Assembly: GCA_003158835.1 (NCBI GenBank)
Contig: PMLI01000347.1
Location: 1-14,319, forward strand
Length of the DNA: 14,319 bases
Source: Acidimicrobiaceae bacterium
GTDB lineage: Bacteria; Actinomycetota; Acidimicrobiia; Acidimicrobiales; Palsa-688
Direction: 5' to 3'
A program made the translations under genes and the position numbers. The stretch's first letter is position 1. Every line of letters starts with the position of its first letter. Of the stretch, positions 13,013-14,319 are shown piece after piece. The notes below the pieces were generated by a model. It saw only the letters and a program-made list of their open reading frames with translations. It had not been told where the DNA came from and did no database searches.

Positions 13013-13765
13013 CTAACCTCCCAGGTGGTAGACGCCGAGCAGGCGGCGGACGAGGTCGGGCAACGGCGGGATAACCCGGTTGAACTCCCGGGTCATCCGC
13101 ATCCGCAGGACTGTGTACATGGTGACCGCGTACACCGCGGCCAGGAAGACGTCCGCTCCGAACAGGCCGGGCCCGGCGGCGGTGAAGCCGGCCGCCTTGC
13201 CGGTCTCCTCGACAAAGGCCATGGCCCGCCCGACAGTGAGGTAGACGGCGCCCCTGGTCGCCCCCTCGCCCAGGTCCACGTCATCGGTGGTGACCAGGGC
13301 CAGGGCGCCGGTCCGGGCACCCGGTCCCCATATCCACCTCGTCCAGAGCCAATACCGGTCGGGCGAGGTGAAATGGAGCAGCTCGGCCGGGAGGTCGAAG
13401 AGGGGCCCGGCCGGCGCGCCCAGCGCGCCGCACCCGGCCAGAGCGGCATCGAAGCGGTCGATCCGGTCCGCCACCGGGTCGCCCTCGGCCAGAAGCCCGG
13501 AGATCGCCGCGGCCAGCGGTGTGGCACCGATCGAGCCCAGGATCTGGTCGGCCCGCCGCCGGGTGGCGAAGACCCAGCGCAGCACCTGGCGCAGGGCGGC
13601 GCCGTCCAACCGGGACGGCGCCGCGCACAAGAGGTCCTGCAAGGCCGCCGACTTGCGGCCGAGGTCAACGGCAATGCCATGCAGTTCGGCCTCGGTGGCA
13701 CGGCCCATGATCTCCCGCTGGAACTCCAGCGCGCTCAGCGTATCGACCACGGGGCCAGTGATCAT
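13013..13765 (-). CDS. Conserved-looking protein of unknown function in the Hdr-like operon
   Basis: I do not recognise this 250-residue product. It starts MITGPVVDTLSALEFQREIM, is rich in Ala, Leu, Arg and Gly, and has a central aromatic stretch, LLHFTSPDRYWLWTRWIWGP, followed by GALALVTTDDVDLGEG. A moderately hydrophobic segment near the C-terminus (DVFLAAVYAVTMYTVLRM) could be a buried or amphipathic helix. There is no signal peptide, no Cys motif for a metal cluster (only two or so scattered cysteines) and no nucleotide-binding motif. It sits 11 nt after the HdrA-like stop and 4 nt before the HdrD-like start, so it is made together with both and may be an assembly factor or subunit of their complex. 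The ATG at 13765 has TGAGG upstream. Confidence 0.8.
   Translation of the reverse strand: MITGPVVDTLSALEFQREIMGRATEAELHGIAVDLGRKSAALQDLLCAAPSRLDGAALRQVLRWVFATRRRADQILGSIGATPLAAAISGLLAEGDPVADRIDRFDAALAGCGALGAPAGPLFDLPAELLHFTSPDRYWLWTRWIWGPGARTGALALVTTDDVDLGEGATRGAVYLTVGRAMAFVEETGKAAGFTAAGPGLFGADVFLAAVYAVTMYTVLRMRMTREFNRVIPPLPDLVRRLLGVYHLGG
13016..13022 (-). promoter_or_regulatory. Ribosome binding site of the HdrD-like gene, inside the preceding gene
   Basis: GGGAGGT on the minus strand lies in the last codons of the unknown gene and about 7 nt before the ATG at 13008. It supports tight coupling of the two genes and decides the HdrD-like start. Confidence 0.75.
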
Positions 13766-13776
13766 GTCCGGTGGCC

Positions 13777-14319
13777 TCAGTTCAGCGCCGCGGCCGAACG
13801 TGACCGCAGGTAGCTGACGGCCCTCACGGCCGCGCCCGCGGCCGAGCAGACGGTGTCCTCGAGGTCGGCCGGGCCGAGGGCGGCGCCGCAGGCAAAGATC
13901 CCTTCCCGGTCGGTGCTGACGGGATCGAGCGGCGCTCCGGCGGCTTCGATGAAACCGTACTTGTTTTGCTTGACCCCGAACAGGCTGGCGACGTGGCGGG
14001 TACCCGATGATGGTTCCATACCGACGGACAGCACGACGAGGTCCATCGGTAGCTCCATGGGCCGGCCCATCGTGGTGTCCTCTCCCCGCACCAGTAGGCG
14101 GTCGCCTTTCGGTAGCACCTCGGTGATCAGCCCCTTCACGTACTGGACATGGTGCTGTTCCTGGGCCGGCCAGTAGATCTCGTTCTCCCAGTAGCCGTAC
14201 ATCCTCATGTCGATGTAAAAGATGAACACCTTCGAACCCGGCAGCAGCTTGCGGATCTCGATAGCCTCCTTCGACGCCACCCCGCAGCACACCTTCGAGC
14301 AGTACTCGTTGCCGATCTG
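13777..14319 (-). CDS. hdrA: HdrA/QmoA-type flavoprotein, C-terminal part (partial, 5' end outside window)
   Basis: This is the C-terminal 180 residues of an HdrA-like flavoprotein, entering from the right edge in frame as QIGNEYCSKVCCGVASKEAI. The Cys-rich YCSKVCC segment, the stretch KVFIFYIDMRMYGYWENEIY, the RGEDTTMGRPMEL region, LVVLSVGMEP and the FAD-domain end GIFACGAALGPADLEDTVCS are typical of HdrA and QmoA. HdrA binds FAD and clusters and channels electrons between the HdrB/D disulfide site and other carriers. The protein stops soon after the FAD domain, without the C-terminal ferredoxin motifs of methanogen HdrA, as in the short sHdrA and QmoA forms. The unknown gene and the HdrD-like gene follow within 15 nt in total. 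With EtfBA downstream, it is the likely electron exit of the sulfur-oxidising unit; this link is inferred. Confidence 0.92.
   Translation of the reverse strand, partial: QIGNEYCSKVCCGVASKEAIEIRKLLPGSKVFIFYIDMRMYGYWENEIYWPAQEQHHVQYVKGLITEVLPKGDRLLVRGEDTTMGRPMELPMDLVVLSVGMEPSSGTRHVASLFGVKQNKYGFIEAAGAPLDPVSTDREGIFACGAALGPADLEDTVCSAAGAAVRAVSYLRSRSAAALN

Noticed and set aside
13766..14290. 425-residue version of the unknown protein reaching back over the HdrA-like gene
   Set aside because: That part is the HdrA-like gene read in the wrong frame; the ATG at 13765 after the HdrA-like stop is sufficient.

Overview
The window is GC-rich and densely coded. Every gene I can support lies on the minus strand, so transcription runs from high to low coordinates. 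Coding style, many 1-8 nt stop/start overlaps, a membrane-bound Etf:quinone oxidoreductase and a family 2A encapsulin suggest an actinomycete or another high-GC monoderm. No marker gene fixes the taxonomy. The theme is sulfur chemistry carried on protein-bound lipoate. No RNA genes, insertion sequences, CRISPR arrays or long empty stretches were seen; the largest gene-free gaps are 177 and 128 nt.

Layout in transcription order. (1) Hdr-like core, 14319-11701: the C-terminal end of a short HdrA/QmoA-type flavoprotein (cut by the window edge), a 250-residue protein I do not recognise, and an HdrD-like protein with two [4Fe-4S] ferredoxin motifs and a CCG domain. (2) Lipoylation block, 11708-6859: a lipoate ligase-like protein, a GcvH-like carrier, a radical SAM protein, a second lipoate ligase-like protein, and a second radical SAM protein. 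The two radical SAM proteins look like the LipS1/LipS2 type of lipoyl synthase. (3) Electron-transfer block, 6836-2819: EtfB, EtfA and a 737-residue membrane oxidoreductase with a NarI-like domain, two [4Fe-4S] motifs and CCG domains. (4) A second GcvH-like protein of the LbpA type, overlapping the oxidoreductase stop. (5) After a 177-nt gap with palindromes, a DsrE2/DsrE3-type sulfurtransferase. (6) After 128 nt, a family 2A (SrpI-type) encapsulin shell, overlapping by 26 nt a SufS-like cysteine desulfurase with a long N-terminal cargo extension; it runs off the left edge.

Inferred working model: the encapsulated desulfurase handles or stores sulfane sulfur, the DsrE-like protein passes it on, LbpA carries it on lipoate, and the HdrA/HdrD unit oxidises it. 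Electrons would go through EtfBA to the membrane oxidoreductase and the quinone pool. The lipoylation block makes and attaches the cofactor. The direction of flow is not visible in the sequence.

The most unexpected DNA-level feature is at the starts of three genes of the lipoylation block. Each start/stop junction has been tandemly duplicated. At two of them this creates chains of 6-codon mini-ORFs, each overlapping the next by ATGA or TGATG. At the third it adds an in-frame 7-residue repeat to the protein.
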